This document shows, piece by piece, positions 9,669 to 19,582 of a stretch of 64,000 nucleotides of DNA (positions within the stretch are counted from its first letter, which is position 1; each line of letters starts with the position of its first letter). The DNA is from Gimesia chilikensis (lineage in GTDB: Bacteria > Planctomycetota > Planctomycetia > Planctomycetales > Planctomycetaceae). The notes under the pieces were generated by a model. The model was given only the letters and a program-made list of their open reading frames with translations. It was not told where the DNA came from and made no database searches. Location: positions 642,512 through 706,511 of the forward strand of contig NZ_VTSR01000005.1 of assembly GCF_008329715.1 (NCBI RefSeq). The letters run 5' to 3'. The position numbers and the translations under genes are program-made.

Positions 9669-10078
9669 GTGTCTGTCTCCCGTTTTGAGGTGATTGGATG
9701 TGCGTTACGTGAGGAATTATAGCGGTAAAAAAGCGATCAAATTTTTTCAGCGGAGGGCTCAAAACAGGGGAACGTCAGATCCCGCCGTCTGCCGCCGATT
9801 GACGATTTCCGGCGAACTTTCCCGCCAATTTTCGCTTAGAAAAGATCACAATTTTTTATTTTTTTCGCGTAGGAACTTCAGATCGCAAGGGGACATGAGA
9901 AAAGCTGTCATGCGGACTCACAAAATCACGCGTTCTCACAAACGGAGAAATCAGGAAAACTTGGATTTCCTGTTTGTGAACATTCTTTACTTTGTTTACA
10001 ATATCAACTCTTCTAACTCTGATGTCTTAAATAACAGAGTGCGACCGTTTCATTCCTGCCTCTACTAAGGTGCCAGCC
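9669..10078. promoter_or_regulatory. Divergent intergenic region, no gene supported
   Basis: About 410 bases between the LexA-like gene (leftward) and the haem-protein gene (rightward). It contains GC-rich inverted motifs around 9785-9830 and an AT-rich tract (9845-9870, 9990-10040) suitable for promoters. A 124-codon frame crosses it but lacks a ribosome site and protein-like composition. I see no RNA gene. Confidence 0.4.
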
Positions 10079-13000
10079 GTGACGATTCAAATGACTCGCA
10101 TTTCCGTTCTAAGTTGTCTGTCTCTGATTGTGTTGTCCCTCAATACAGTCACCCACGCCGAAGAAATGCCTCGCGTGCCCGCAGGCTTCACAATCGAACG
10201 AGTCACCAACAGTGAGCTCACCAAATACCCGATGATGGCGGGCTTCGACGATCGCGGCCGACTGTTCATTGCTGAGAGTTCCGGTGAAAATACGCGGGCT
10301 CCTCAGTTAATCAAAGAGCCCAAAAGCATGATCCGCATGCTGGAGGACCTGGACGGCGATGGACGTTTTGACAAGAGCACCGTCTTTGCGGATAAGCTGA
10401 CCTTACCCATGGGTGCGCTCTGGCATGATGGATCACTGTATGTTGCCAGCCCTCCTAACATCTGGAAACTCACCGACCATGACGACGATGGCGTTGCCGA
10501 TGAGCGTAAGATCATCGTCGATTCGTTTGGCTTCTCCGGAAACGCTGCCAGTATTCATGGCTGCTTTCGCGGACCGGAAGGACGACTCTACTGGTGTGAT
10601 GGCCGCCATGGTCACGAATTCAAAGACAAGTCGGGAAAAGTCACCAGCAAAGGACTGGCTGCCCGAATCTTCTCCTGCAATCCGGATGGCTCTGATATTG
10701 AAGTCCACTGCGGCGGTGGTATGGATAACCCGGTGGAAATTGACTTCACGCCGGAAGGGGAAATGATCGGCTCTGTCAATATCCTGCTCACGCGTCCGCG
10801 TGTCGACTGTCTGGTTCACTGGCTGGAAGGGGGGGTATATCCCCACTTTGAAGACTGTGTGGCTGAGTTCAAACGCACGGGGGACCTCTTGGGTCCGATC
10901 ACCCGCTTTGGACATGTCGCAGTTTCGGGGATGCTGCGTTATCGATCGCCTCAGTTCGGCCCTGAATACCAGGGAAACATCTTCACGTCCATCTTCAACA
11001 CTCATAAAGTGATTCGTACGCAGCTGGTGCGCAGTGGGGCCACCTTTGAAACGAAAGAGGAAGACTTCCTCGTCTCTGATGACCCCGACTTCCATCCCAC
11101 CGATGTCATCGAAGACGCAGATGGCAGTCTGCTGGTGATCAATACCGGAGGCTGGTTCCGCATCGGCTGTCCGCAGTCACAGATCTCGAAACCAGATATC
11201 CATGGCGCCATCTACCGCATTCGAAAATCGGGTACTCCCCCGGTACAGGATCCCTACGGTCTGGCGCTCGACTGGAAATCATTATCTCCCGAACGAAAAA
11301 TTCAACTCCTGAATGACTCACGTCCGTTCGTGCAACGAAAGGCCATCGATGAACTGGCCAAAGCCGGCGATCGTGCCGTTCCGATGTTGTCCAAAGTTGT
11401 CGCTGCTCCCGCAGGCTCTTTCTATAACGATACCAGTAAACGCAACGCGGTCTGGACCCTGACTCGTATAGGCAGCGACAAAGCACGAACCGCGATTCAG
11501 AACGGTCTGAATTCCTCGGCTTCCGTGCAGATGACGGCGGCCAAGAGTCTCGGCACACTGCGGGATGCGAGTTCCGTCACCCAGTTGACTCAGCTCCTGA
11601 AATCTGAGAATCCAGCAATTCAACGAAATGCGGCTACCGCCCTGGGACGCATCTGTGAAGCGGGACAGCGGGGCGATACGATCTCCAACGCAGAACTGAA
11701 AACCGTTGTCGAGTCGCTTTTCCAGGCGATCAAAGGAACTCCCGATCGTACGCTGGAACACGCCCTGATTTATGCACTGATCCGCATTGACCAACGTGAT
11801 CTGATTCTGGCGGGCCTGAGTGACTCAAGCCCGGCTGTTCGTCGCGCGGCCCTGATCACCCTGGATCAGATGAACTCGGGCAACCTGACACGCGATCTGG
11901 TTACCCCCCTGCTCGACACCGACGATCCGGCGCTGCAGAAAGAAGCATTGACCATTATTGGCGAACATGAAGGCTGGGCTGGTGAAACACTGAGCCTGCT
12001 GAAAACCTGGCTGAGTGAAGACGCCTTGAGTGCAGAACGAGCCGCCGTCCTGCGAGGCTTCCTGATCGCGCAAGCCGCTGACCCGGAAGTCCAGACATTG
12101 ATTGCCCAGGCTTTAACGAATTCAAACACGTCGCGTTCCGCGAAGGGTATCCTGCTGGAAGTAATTCAACGTTCCGCTCTGAAAGAGTTCCCCGTAGCCT
12201 GGCGACAGGCATTGGAATCGACGCTGAAATCTCAGGACCCAGAACTGCAAATTTTGGTGATTCGCATTGCACAAACTAATGATCTGCCCGAGTTAAGTGG
12301 TCTGCTAACATCTCTGGCGCTCGACACTCAGCAGCCAGCAACACTCAGAATTGAAGCATTGTCGGCAGCCGGTTCTCAATTAAAATCTGTCGAGGCTGAA
12401 CCTTTCGATTTTCTGATTGCACGCATGAGCGAAGAATATCCGCCCCTGGATCGACTGGCGGCAGCCCGGGCCCTGGCGGGTCTGCCATTATCTGAAGGTC
12501 AGCTGATTCAATTATCAAAACAGCTCGATGCCCCCGGTCCCCTGGCCTTACCCGTTCTGTTAAGAGCCTACACCAAAAGTAACGCTGAACCGGTTGGGCT
12601 GGCACTGATCAATGCATTGAACGCTTCATCCGCTGCCACGAACCTCTCTGCAGATGAGCTGGCCAGTCTGCTCAAGAAGTATCCGGAACCGGTCCAGAAA
12701 GCAGCAGATCCCCTGCTGAAAAAACTGGGGGTCGACCTCGCTCAGCAGAAAGCACATCTGGAATCACTGAAGCCGCTGTTGACACAGGGGCACATTGAGG
12801 AGGGACGAAAAATCTTCTTTGGCAAGAAAGCGGCCTGCTCCGGCTGTCATGCTGTCGAGGATCAGGGGGGGAAAGTGGGCCCCGACCTGACGCGTATCGG
12901 TGCCATCCGTACCGGGACTGATCTGCTGGAAGCAATTGCGCTCCCCAGTGCCAGCTTTGCCCGCGGGTATCGTTCTTACCTGGTGGTCACAGATTCCGGT

Positions 13001-13204
13001 CGTATTTATACAGGCGTCATCAGCCGCGAATCGACGGACACCGTTTACCTGCGCACTGCTGACCTCTCGGAAGTGCGCATCGCCCGCGATGAAATCGAGG
13101 TCATGAAGGAATCGCCGACATCCATCATGCCTAAGGGCCTCGAACAGCGCCTGACCCCGCAGGAAATTCGGGATTTACTTGCTTACCTCCAGAACCGCAA
13201 GTAA
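10079..13204 (+). CDS. PVC-type haem-binding protein with propeller, HEAT repeats and C-terminal cytochrome c
   Basis: About 1041 residues. The start is a GTG at 10079 after AAGG; ATG 10091 is an alternative. A Sec signal (MTRISVLSCLSLIVLSLNT) is followed by a six-bladed dehydrogenase-like propeller (about 30-400), alpha-helical HEAT repeats (about 400-850) and a C-terminal cytochrome domain. CSGCH (codons at 12836-12850) binds haem, and the later methionine in SIMPKGLEQRL is a likely axial ligand. This architecture is characteristic of Planctomycetes and is thought to act in periplasmic oxidation of carbohydrates. The sulfatase 49 bases downstream suggests joint work on sulfated polysaccharide. 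Confidence 0.9.
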   Translation: MTIQMTRISVLSCLSLIVLSLNTVTHAEEMPRVPAGFTIERVTNSELTKYPMMAGFDDRGRLFIAESSGENTRAPQLIKEPKSMIRMLEDLDGDGRFDKSTVFADKLTLPMGALWHDGSLYVASPPNIWKLTDHDDDGVADERKIIVDSFGFSGNAASIHGCFRGPEGRLYWCDGRHGHEFKDKSGKVTSKGLAARIFSCNPDGSDIEVHCGGGMDNPVEIDFTPEGEMIGSVNILLTRPRVDCLVHWLEGGVYPHFEDCVAEFKRTGDLLGPITRFGHVAVSGMLRYRSPQFGPEYQGNIFTSIFNTHKVIRTQLVRSGATFETKEEDFLVSDDPDFHPTDVIEDADGSLLVINTGGWFRIGCPQSQISKPDIHGAIYRIRKSGTPPVQDPYGLALDWKSLSPERKIQLLNDSRPFVQRKAIDELAKAGDRAVPMLSKVVAAPAGSFYNDTSKRNAVWTLTRIGSDKARTAIQNGLNSSASVQMTAAKSLGTLRDASSVTQLTQLLKSENPAIQRNAATALGRICEAGQRGDTISNAELKTVVESLFQAIKGTPDRTLEHALIYALIRIDQRDLILAGLSDSSPAVRRAALITLDQMNSGNLTRDLVTPLLDTDDPALQKEALTIIGEHEGWAGETLSLLKTWLSEDALSAERAAVLRGFLIAQAADPEVQTLIAQALTNSNTSRSAKGILLEVIQRSALKEFPVAWRQALESTLKSQDPELQILVIRIAQTNDLPELSGLLTSLALDTQQPATLRIEALSAAGSQLKSVEAEPFDFLIARMSEEYPPLDRLAAARALAGLPLSEGQLIQLSKQLDAPGPLALPVLLRAYTKSNAEPVGLALINALNASSAATNLSADELASLLKKYPEPVQKAADPLLKKLGVDLAQQKAHLESLKPLLTQGHIEEGRKIFFGKKAACSGCHAVEDQGGKVGPDLTRIGAIRTGTDLLEAIALPSASFARGYRSYLVVTDSGRIYTGVISRESTDTVYLRTADLSEVRIARDEIEVMKESPTSIMPKGLEQRLTPQEIRDLLAYLQNRK

Positions 13205-13253
13205 AGTGGACCTCAGAAACGTTTTCTGAATTCCTTACCGTTAAAGGTGCGCT

Positions 13254-14768
13254 ATGTTTAATGGTTCTCTCTGGCTGCGTCTGTTGTTCTGTCTGACGCT
13301 GGCATTTAATCTGATTCCAACTTCCGCAGCTCAGTCTGCAGAAAATTCGAAACGTCCCAATATTCTGTTTGCGATTGCCGACGACTGGGGCTGGCCACAT
13401 GCCGGTGCTTATGGCGACCCTGTCGTTAAAACTTCCACCTTCGATCGGCTCGCCCGCGAAGGAGTGTTGTTTCAGAATGCTTACGTCTCGTCCCCGTCCT
13501 GCACGCCTTCCCGTGGTGCCATTCTAACCGGCAAATATCACTGGCAACTCGATGCGGGAGCGAACCTGCACTGTATTTTTCCGGATCGTCTCACGACGTA
13601 TCCGGAGATTCTGAAGTCACACGGTTACACCGTAGGACACACGGGGAAAGCCTGGGGACCGGGGCGTACCGAAACCCGCTCCCGCGAACTGGCCGGAAAA
13701 CGATTCAAAAACTTTCAGGACTTCCTCAATCAGCGGGACGGAGTTGAGCCCTTCTGTTTCTGGTTAGGCAGTAGTGATCCCCACCGCCCGTACGCCCCAG
13801 GATCGGGTGTAGAAAGTGGCATGGATTTGAGCAAAATCAAACTGCCCGCCTGTTTTCCTGACGCAGAGGAAGTCCGTAGCGACGTCGCCGACTATTACTT
13901 TGAAGTCCAACGGTTCGACCAGCTCGTGGGGGACGCGCTGAAACTGCTGGAAGAAAAAGGCGAACTGGACAATACCATCATTTTCATGACCGGCGACCAC
14001 GGTATGCCTTTCCCTCGTGGCAAGAGCTGCCTGTATGATACCGGCACCCGCGTTCCCCTGGCGGCGCGCTGGCCCTCTCACATTCAGCCCAATCGGAGTG
14101 TGACGGACTTCGTCAGTCTGATTGACCTCGCCCCCACATTCTATGAAGCCGCTGGTGTCGAAATTCCACAGGACGTCACCGGCAAGAGTCTGATGCCTGT
14201 TCTGGATGCGCCCGGGTCGGGACGCATCGTAGCTGACCACGCTGAAATCTTCTTTGGTAAGGAGCGACACGTTCCCTCACAGGAAGAACCTGACATGGGA
14301 GGCTACCCCTGCCGTGCGATTCGGACGGACGATTTTCTTTATATCCACAATTACCGGCCTGATCGCTGGCCTGCGGGAACACCCAACTACACCAAAGCAG
14401 CCATTCCGGGCACCTGGTATGGGGATTGTGACAATGGCCCGACCAAGACCTATATGGTTACCCATAAAGATAAGGATGCGGAACATCGCCGACTGTATGA
14501 ACTGGCCTTCGGCAAGTTGCCTGCAGAAGAATTATACGATCTGCGGAATGATCCCGATCAGCTACAGAACGTAGCCCAGGATCCCATGTATCAGATGATC
14601 AAAGCCAGGCTCGCGAAGGAACTGCATCAAAAGCTGGTTGCCACTCATGACCCCCGCGAACTGGGACAGGGAGACGAACTGGAAAAACATCCCTACCTGG
14701 GCGGTGGTCCGAAACACCCGAGCCTGGAAAAGAAACGCAAAAAACGAAAGCAGAATCCGGTGAAATAG
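13254..14768 (+). CDS. Secreted type I sulfatase
   Basis: 504 residues with an N-terminal signal peptide (LWLRLLFCLTLAFNLIPTSAAQ). RPNILFAIADDWGW gives the metal-binding aspartates. The formylglycine motif is CTPSR (cysteine at residue 83, codon 13500-13502) followed by GAILTGKYHW. IIFMTGDHGMPFPRGKSCLYD contains the C-terminal metal site. The enzyme needs formylglycine activation by a sulfatase-modifying enzyme not present in this window. The basic tail is a charged extension. It shares an operon with the haem protein. Confidence 0.92.
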   Translation: MFNGSLWLRLLFCLTLAFNLIPTSAAQSAENSKRPNILFAIADDWGWPHAGAYGDPVVKTSTFDRLAREGVLFQNAYVSSPSCTPSRGAILTGKYHWQLDAGANLHCIFPDRLTTYPEILKSHGYTVGHTGKAWGPGRTETRSRELAGKRFKNFQDFLNQRDGVEPFCFWLGSSDPHRPYAPGSGVESGMDLSKIKLPACFPDAEEVRSDVADYYFEVQRFDQLVGDALKLLEEKGELDNTIIFMTGDHGMPFPRGKSCLYDTGTRVPLAARWPSHIQPNRSVTDFVSLIDLAPTFYEAAGVEIPQDVTGKSLMPVLDAPGSGRIVADHAEIFFGKERHVPSQEEPDMGGYPCRAIRTDDFLYIHNYRPDRWPAGTPNYTKAAIPGTWYGDCDNGPTKTYMVTHKDKDAEHRRLYELAFGKLPAEELYDLRNDPDQLQNVAQDPMYQMIKARLAKELHQKLVATHDPRELGQGDELEKHPYLGGGPKHPSLEKKRKKRKQNPVK

Positions 14769-14806
14769 AAGGCCTGCTGTTTTAATCCAAATGTCTCAAC
14801 TTTGAT

Positions 14807-15553
14807 TCAGCATTGTCTGAGTGAGCTCTGACAGTGCTCAGAATTCCAGTTTTGAATTTGAGTCTTTAACAAAGACAAATCGTTTTCAGATAACCGATCG
14901 GTGATTGGGATGGCGTTCCCCCCTGCTTTTTGAAATGCACTGCAGTTAACCTCGAGGTCATCCAGCAGCAAGGTGTCCGCGAATTCAAGCGTATGCGAGC
15001 TCAGCCAGCTGCCGTAAAACCGTTCTGGGTTCTCGCGTTTCAGCACACGTTGGCTGCAGGAACAAAGCACTTCATCAAATAATTGAGAAACTTGACGGAA
15101 CGAGAGAGTTTCCGCTTCCACGGATTGAGTTGTTATCGGTCTCTGCGCGTTTGCGTCTAGAAGTGCCTCCCGAAAACAGTCCATATTGTCGGTCGCCAGG
15201 ACGATTCCAATTCCCTGCTGCCGGATCTCACGCAAAATCTGAACCAGCCGTTGATTGACCTGCATCAACTGACAGTCCTCTACCAGCTTGCGACTCAGAT
15301 AGTCAGGGGGAAATGAGTCATCCAGTTTGACATCTAATCTGTCTATAACCTGGTTCGCAGAAACATCTCCCCGCATCCAGTCATGGATCAGCGACTCGTC
15401 TTGAAACAGGACTTCGGCTGCCTCCGTCAGTTGGAAGTGCAGGGGATGGTCGCTGTTATGGAGGATAGAGAGCCAGAAGGGGTCGCGGGACAGCACGCCA
15501 TGCCAGTCTACAAAGATCACTTTGTCCCAGACTGGTTTGCATCGTGGCGGCAT
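14807..15553 (-). CDS. HAD-superfamily protein with altered DxD motif
   Basis: 248 residues. Motif I is VIFVDWHGVLS: the nucleophile Asp is present, but the second Asp of DxDG, the general acid/base, is His. Motif II is VLATDN and the acidic motif IV is LLDDLEVN. Phosphatase activity may therefore be changed or absent. It starts at the ATG 15553 with an upstream AGGA. The neighbouring gene (DUF455) runs in the same direction but no functional link is evident. Confidence 0.65.
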   Translation of the reverse strand: MPPRCKPVWDKVIFVDWHGVLSRDPFWLSILHNSDHPLHFQLTEAAEVLFQDESLIHDWMRGDVSANQVIDRLDVKLDDSFPPDYLSRKLVEDCQLMQVNQRLVQILREIRQQGIGIVLATDNMDCFREALLDANAQRPITTQSVEAETLSFRQVSQLFDEVLCSCSQRVLKRENPERFYGSWLSSHTLEFADTLLLDDLEVNCSAFQKAGGNAIPITDRLSENDLSLLKTQIQNWNSEHCQSSLRQC

Positions 15554-15577
15554 GCTCGGTTTTCCTGGTTTGTGAGT

Positions 15578-16402
15578 CTAATCCAGTTTCTTGGGCTTCT
15601 GATTGGGGGGCTGATCGGTCTGAGCGGCCTGGTAGAGTTGCTCAATGAATTCGTCAGTCATTCCCGTTTCCTTGCGTCCCTCACGGTTGAAGGTATCCCC
15701 GACCGACAGAGCAGCTCGCACTGGCCAGTGCAGATGTTGTTCGTAGGTCTCCCAGTCAGAGAGGTGGTCGGGTTTTAACTGTCGCAGCCAGTGCAGGCCA
15801 AAGGCGACGTGCTGAATCTCATCGCGATAGACGACCTTCATTAACGCGGCACTTCGTTGGTCGCCTGCATCGAGAAAATACTGTTCGAATTCCAGGGTAT
15901 GATCCAGATTACGACCTTCGAACGTGAGTGGCAGACCGGCGAGATAGTCCAGCAGACTTTCGTAACTCAGTGCTTTCTTCCAGATGTAGCAGTTCACGGG
16001 GAGGCTTCCGAACTCCAGCCCCAGCACGGAGGCACGTTCCTTATGCATGCGCGTGTGTCTTTGCTCATCTGCCATGATGTTACACATTCCCTGGCGAAAC
16101 TCTGCCGGGGCATCAGGGAAGGCGCACAGAATATAGGCCATCACTTCCAGGGCCTGCAGTTCATGATTCGCCATGATGTGATGTGCCAGGGCCCGCTTGT
16201 CCTGTTCCATCAGAGCAGAGGGTTTCGGCATACCGGGGGCGGTTCGCGGGGGAGCGAACTTCAGGTTAGCCGGTCGCCCTGGTTCCTGAATACGCAAAGG
16301 ATCTCCTGGATGTTCGTCAGTCAGTACTTCAGGGGCGGGAAGCAGTTTCTCTTCCAGAGTCTCACTCAAAAGAACCCGTTCGGCGAAGGCGCGTATTTCC
16401 AT
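15578..16402 (-). CDS. DUF455 ferritin-like protein
   Basis: 274 residues. The helical bundle carries diiron-type motifs: MANHELQALEVM, MADEQRHTRMH and YRDEIQHVAFG (repeated Glu-x-x-His). This is the pattern of the DUF455 family (PF04305), a ferritin-like group of unknown substrate. It lies in a minus-strand row of dprA, a methyltransferase and this gene with 10-25 base gaps. Confidence 0.8.
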   Translation of the reverse strand: MEIRAFAERVLLSETLEEKLLPAPEVLTDEHPGDPLRIQEPGRPANLKFAPPRTAPGMPKPSALMEQDKRALAHHIMANHELQALEVMAYILCAFPDAPAEFRQGMCNIMADEQRHTRMHKERASVLGLEFGSLPVNCYIWKKALSYESLLDYLAGLPLTFEGRNLDHTLEFEQYFLDAGDQRSAALMKVVYRDEIQHVAFGLHWLRQLKPDHLSDWETYEQHLHWPVRAALSVGDTFNREGRKETGMTDEFIEQLYQAAQTDQPPNQKPKKLD

Positions 16403-16413
16403 GTCGATGATCG

Positions 16414-17097
16414 TTAATCAGGTGAAGGTGTGCGGGCGCGAAAGAGGGCAACACAGCCAGTCACTTTCACTTCCACGTCAGTATAGCGACTTGCGAGTTG
16501 GGATTGTAACTCATCCAGACTGTCCGACGTATTTGCGAAGATCTTTTTCCGGTTATAAAAGTTCATCAGACGTCGGGCCGAAAAGCCTCGCGGGACTCCC
16601 TGACTCAAAATCGTAGCTCCGGAGATGATGGCGCCCGGGTTTAACCAGGGCCCCAGATGATCGAACAACTTTACTTTTGATGTCAGATCGCCGGGTAGAC
16701 AATGCAGCAGATAATTCAGACTGACTGAATCGAAAGGGCGTGACTGCTGGGGCAGGGGAGCCAGTACATCGGCCTGATAGACTTCCGGCTGGTAGCGTGC
16801 GCTCCGACTGGCGGCGGCCGCCAGACTGTTGGGATTCAAATCCAGAAGTCCCAGACGGACTTCAGAACTCGGAAAGGTGCAATGCTCCAGATAATAACCG
16901 GTGCCCACGCCGACATCGAGGTGATTGGCCGTCAGGCTCTGGTTCATCCAGTGCAAAATCTGTTTGGTGCGACATTTCCAGATCAGGGAGTTGGAAATTC
17001 CCAGAACCCAGATATCGTAGATAGAAAGCATTTTTCTCGTGTAGACCGCCTGTCCGGGGGCGGTATCTGCAGAGTCCTGGTTCATAGAGGATGGCAT
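16414..17097 (-). CDS. Class I SAM-dependent methyltransferase
   Basis: 227 residues from ATG 17097 (17085 is also possible; neither has a clear ribosome site). Motif I is HLDVGVGTGYYLEHC, followed by LGLLDLNPNSL and the DSVSLNYLLHCLPG post-motif II. The substrate is unknown. It lies between dprA and the DUF455 gene on the same strand and is probably co-transcribed. Confidence 0.75.
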   Translation of the reverse strand: MPSSMNQDSADTAPGQAVYTRKMLSIYDIWVLGISNSLIWKCRTKQILHWMNQSLTANHLDVGVGTGYYLEHCTFPSSEVRLGLLDLNPNSLAAAASRSARYQPEVYQADVLAPLPQQSRPFDSVSLNYLLHCLPGDLTSKVKLFDHLGPWLNPGAIISGATILSQGVPRGFSARRLMNFYNRKKIFANTSDSLDELQSQLASRYTDVEVKVTGCVALFRARTPSPD

Positions 17098-17120
17098 TCG
17101 ATGCAATGACAGAGTTCAGA

Positions 17121-18251
17121 TCAGCCGGTGGCTCTGACAAGAAACCCGCCCGGCAGACGTTTCACGACCTTCCGCATTTCCAGAACCGTCAAGGTGGAGA
17201 GAATGCGGGACGAGTCGAGATTACTGGATTGCACGATTTCATTCAAATGCTGCGGCTCGAGTGTGACCAAATTCAGCACATCCCGTTCAAAATCGCTCAG
17301 AGAGAGTTCGCGCGGCGTATGCACTTCGCGGTTTTCTGAGACCTTCACCGGAGTTTTAGCGGGACTCAAGCCTTCCAGTACATCCTCCACGCTGCGGACA
17401 AGCATGGCGCCATCGCGAATCAGATCATGACAGCCGGCACTCGCCGGGTGATCTATTCGTCCCGGAACAGCGAATACGTCTCGCCCCTGTTCGTAAGCAT
17501 GTCGGGCTGTATGCAGGGCGCCACTTTTACGGCCCGCTTCAATCAACAGCACGCCCATCGACAGTCCGCTGATAATCCGGTTACGCTGTGGAAACAGTCC
17601 GGCCACGGGAGCCTGGTCGAGAGGAAACTCGGTTACCAGGGCCCCTTGTGCGGAGACCTGCTCGGATAGTTCGCGATGCTCGGGAGGATAAATATGGGAG
17701 AGCCCGGTTGCCATAACGGCGATCGTTCGGCCTCCGGCTTTGAGAGCGCCCCGATGAGCGGCCTGATCAATGCCCCGTGCCAGTCCACTCACTACTGTCA
17801 CACCAGCACGGGCCAGGGCGGCTGCCATTTTTTCGGCCTGCTGCAACCCGTAATGCGTACACTTTCGTGAACCGACAATCGCAACCGCCAGTTCGTCTTC
17901 GGGCAGGATCTCTCCTTGGCAGTAGAGCAGGGCAGGGGGATCGGGCATCTCCCTTAAGAGGGATGGGTAAGCATCTGACTCTTCAAACAGCAGCTGGTAT
18001 CCTGCGGCGCGACAGCGCTGCAGTTCTTCTTCAGCCGTCGATTTGGAGGTACGATAGATGATGGCGTTGGCCAGCTTTTCGCCGATTCCCGGTACGTTCA
18101 GCAGATCCTGTCGAGGGGCATTTAAGATTTGACTGGGTGTTCCAAACTGATCCAGCAGGGAACGCCGAATGCGCGGTCCGACTCCCTGAATCAGATTAAG
18201 CTGGATCTGATCCAGCAGTAACTGGTCTGATTCAGAGGATTCGGCTGGCAT
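17121..18251 (-). CDS. dprA: DNA-processing protein DprA/Smf
   Basis: 376 residues. The N-terminal helix-hairpin-helix part (GVGPRIRRSLL, VPGIGEKLANAI) is followed by the DprA Rossmann domain with AVAIVGSRKCTHYG, VVSGLARGIDQAAH and PQRNRIISGLS. The C-terminal winged helix (about 310-375) is of the usual DML1 type. DprA loads RecA on incoming single-stranded DNA in natural transformation. A second competence-linked gene, comM, is interrupted about 10 kb away. Confidence 0.9.
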   Translation of the reverse strand: MPAESSESDQLLLDQIQLNLIQGVGPRIRRSLLDQFGTPSQILNAPRQDLLNVPGIGEKLANAIIYRTSKSTAEEELQRCRAAGYQLLFEESDAYPSLLREMPDPPALLYCQGEILPEDELAVAIVGSRKCTHYGLQQAEKMAAALARAGVTVVSGLARGIDQAAHRGALKAGGRTIAVMATGLSHIYPPEHRELSEQVSAQGALVTEFPLDQAPVAGLFPQRNRIISGLSMGVLLIEAGRKSGALHTARHAYEQGRDVFAVPGRIDHPASAGCHDLIRDGAMLVRSVEDVLEGLSPAKTPVKVSENREVHTPRELSLSDFERDVLNLVTLEPQHLNEIVQSSNLDSSRILSTLTVLEMRKVVKRLPGGFLVRATG

Positions 18252-18442
18252 ATGCGGATCACACTCGATGAGAACAGGCAGACATTTATATTAACGTGCG
18301 TACATGTTCCCATAAAAGTCATGAAAAAACAACTAAGATCAATGCTCAATCTCAGGGAAGGGGAGTCTGACACTTGACAGCAACCGCCGTTTGCCTCTAA
18401 ACACGAAGCACATCGTTTTGAATTTCCAGGAAGGCCAGGTAC

Positions 18443-18589
18443 ATGCTGGATAAGATATTTTTTATCATCGCCTGCATCATTATCCCCGTGTTATGGGGAG
18501 TGATCGTGAACTGGATTTTCAATCAATGGCAAGATCGCTCGAACAATAACTCTGATGACGACTACATTTTCCCCGACTACCAGATTTGA
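18443..18589 (+). CDS. Small single-pass membrane protein
   Basis: 48 residues: one hydrophobic helix (FFIIACIIIPVLWGVIVNWI) then a polar tail with SNNNSDDDY. ATG 18443 follows AAGG/AGG. The stop TGA at 18587-18589 overlaps the GAGGCGG ribosome site of the TauE/SafE gene, 12 bases before its start, so the two are coupled. It is possibly an accessory subunit; the function is unknown. Confidence 0.55.
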   Translation: MLDKIFFIIACIIIPVLWGVIVNWIFNQWQDRSNNNSDDDYIFPDYQI

Positions 18590-18601
18590 GGCGGTGCGAA
18601 A

Positions 18602-19480
18602 ATGAGCGTGGGATTGTTTGATTTTCTGCTGATTTCGCTGGCCGGGGGCGCGATCGGCTTCCTGGCAGGCATGTTCGGTGTCGGGGGCGGTTTTCTGCTC
18701 GTCCCGATTCTGAATATCGTCCTGGGTGTCCCCATGGAACTGGCTGTCGGCTCCAGTGCCTGCCAGATTCTGGGACCGGCGACCACCTCTCTGCTTGCTC
18801 GGAAGATCAAAATCCGGGACCTTGCTTTTCCCCTGGTCATCACGGGAGGACTGTTCCTCGGCGTAATCGCCGGGACCAGCATTCTGGAAAAAGCAAAGAA
18901 TTCCGCAAAGATCCAGTTGAACGGACAGCCGATTATTGTAGCGGATCTCGTGGTGCTGGTTGTCTATTTTCTGATGCTGCTGACACTGGCCATCATCTCC
19001 CTGAGAAGCGCACGTCGACCGGACTCAGAATTGAAGGACGCGATTTTCAAAAACCGCTTTCTCATCCCGCCGGTAGCTACTTTCCCCAACCTGTTCGAGG
19101 GGACGCTTTCCATTCCGGTGATCGCCTGGTTCGGATTGGCGCTCGGGCTGATTTCGGGCCTGCTGGGCATCAGTGGGGGAATCCTGCTGCTGCCCATGCT
19201 GATTTTTGGCCTGGGAATTCCCACACATCGCGCCATCACCTGCAGCCTGGTGATTGTCTGGATTGTGGCTTTTCAATCGACGATTGCCCACGCCCTGCAC
19301 GGCAATGTCAGTATCGAAATTGTAATCGCTCTCCTGCTGGGGGGGACCATCGGCGCGCGACTGGGCTCGGACCTGAACTCCCGTCTCAAAGGCCTGCAGT
19401 TGAGACAGCAGTTTGGCTGGTTATTACTTTCGGTGGCTCTTATGATTGGAATACGGCTGATCTATATGCTGGTCAGCTGA
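18602..19480 (+). CDS. TauE/SafE family sulfite/anion exporter
   Basis: 292 residues, about eight transmembrane helices in two repeated halves. Both carry the family signature: FGVGGGFLLVPIL in the first and LGISGGILLLPMLIFG in the second. It is predicted to export sulfite, sulfonate or another organic anion. Given the upstream sulfatase it could deal with sulfur anions, but this is inference. GAGGCGG is the ribosome site. Confidence 0.85.
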   Translation: MSVGLFDFLLISLAGGAIGFLAGMFGVGGGFLLVPILNIVLGVPMELAVGSSACQILGPATTSLLARKIKIRDLAFPLVITGGLFLGVIAGTSILEKAKNSAKIQLNGQPIIVADLVVLVVYFLMLLTLAIISLRSARRPDSELKDAIFKNRFLIPPVATFPNLFEGTLSIPVIAWFGLALGLISGLLGISGGILLLPMLIFGLGIPTHRAITCSLVIVWIVAFQSTIAHALHGNVSIEIVIALLLGGTIGARLGSDLNSRLKGLQLRQQFGWLLLSVALMIGIRLIYMLVS

Positions 19481-19582
19481 AATCGATTCGAACCTGATCT
19501 CACAGCATCAGAGACCCTCGGACAGGAAAGGTACATTCCTGATCGCAGGCACTGATCTGTTTTTTACGAGGGAGATGTATTC

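Noticed and set aside
9694..10068. 124-codon frame in the divergent intergenic region
   Set aside because: No ribosome site and mixed low-complexity content; better read as promoter DNA.
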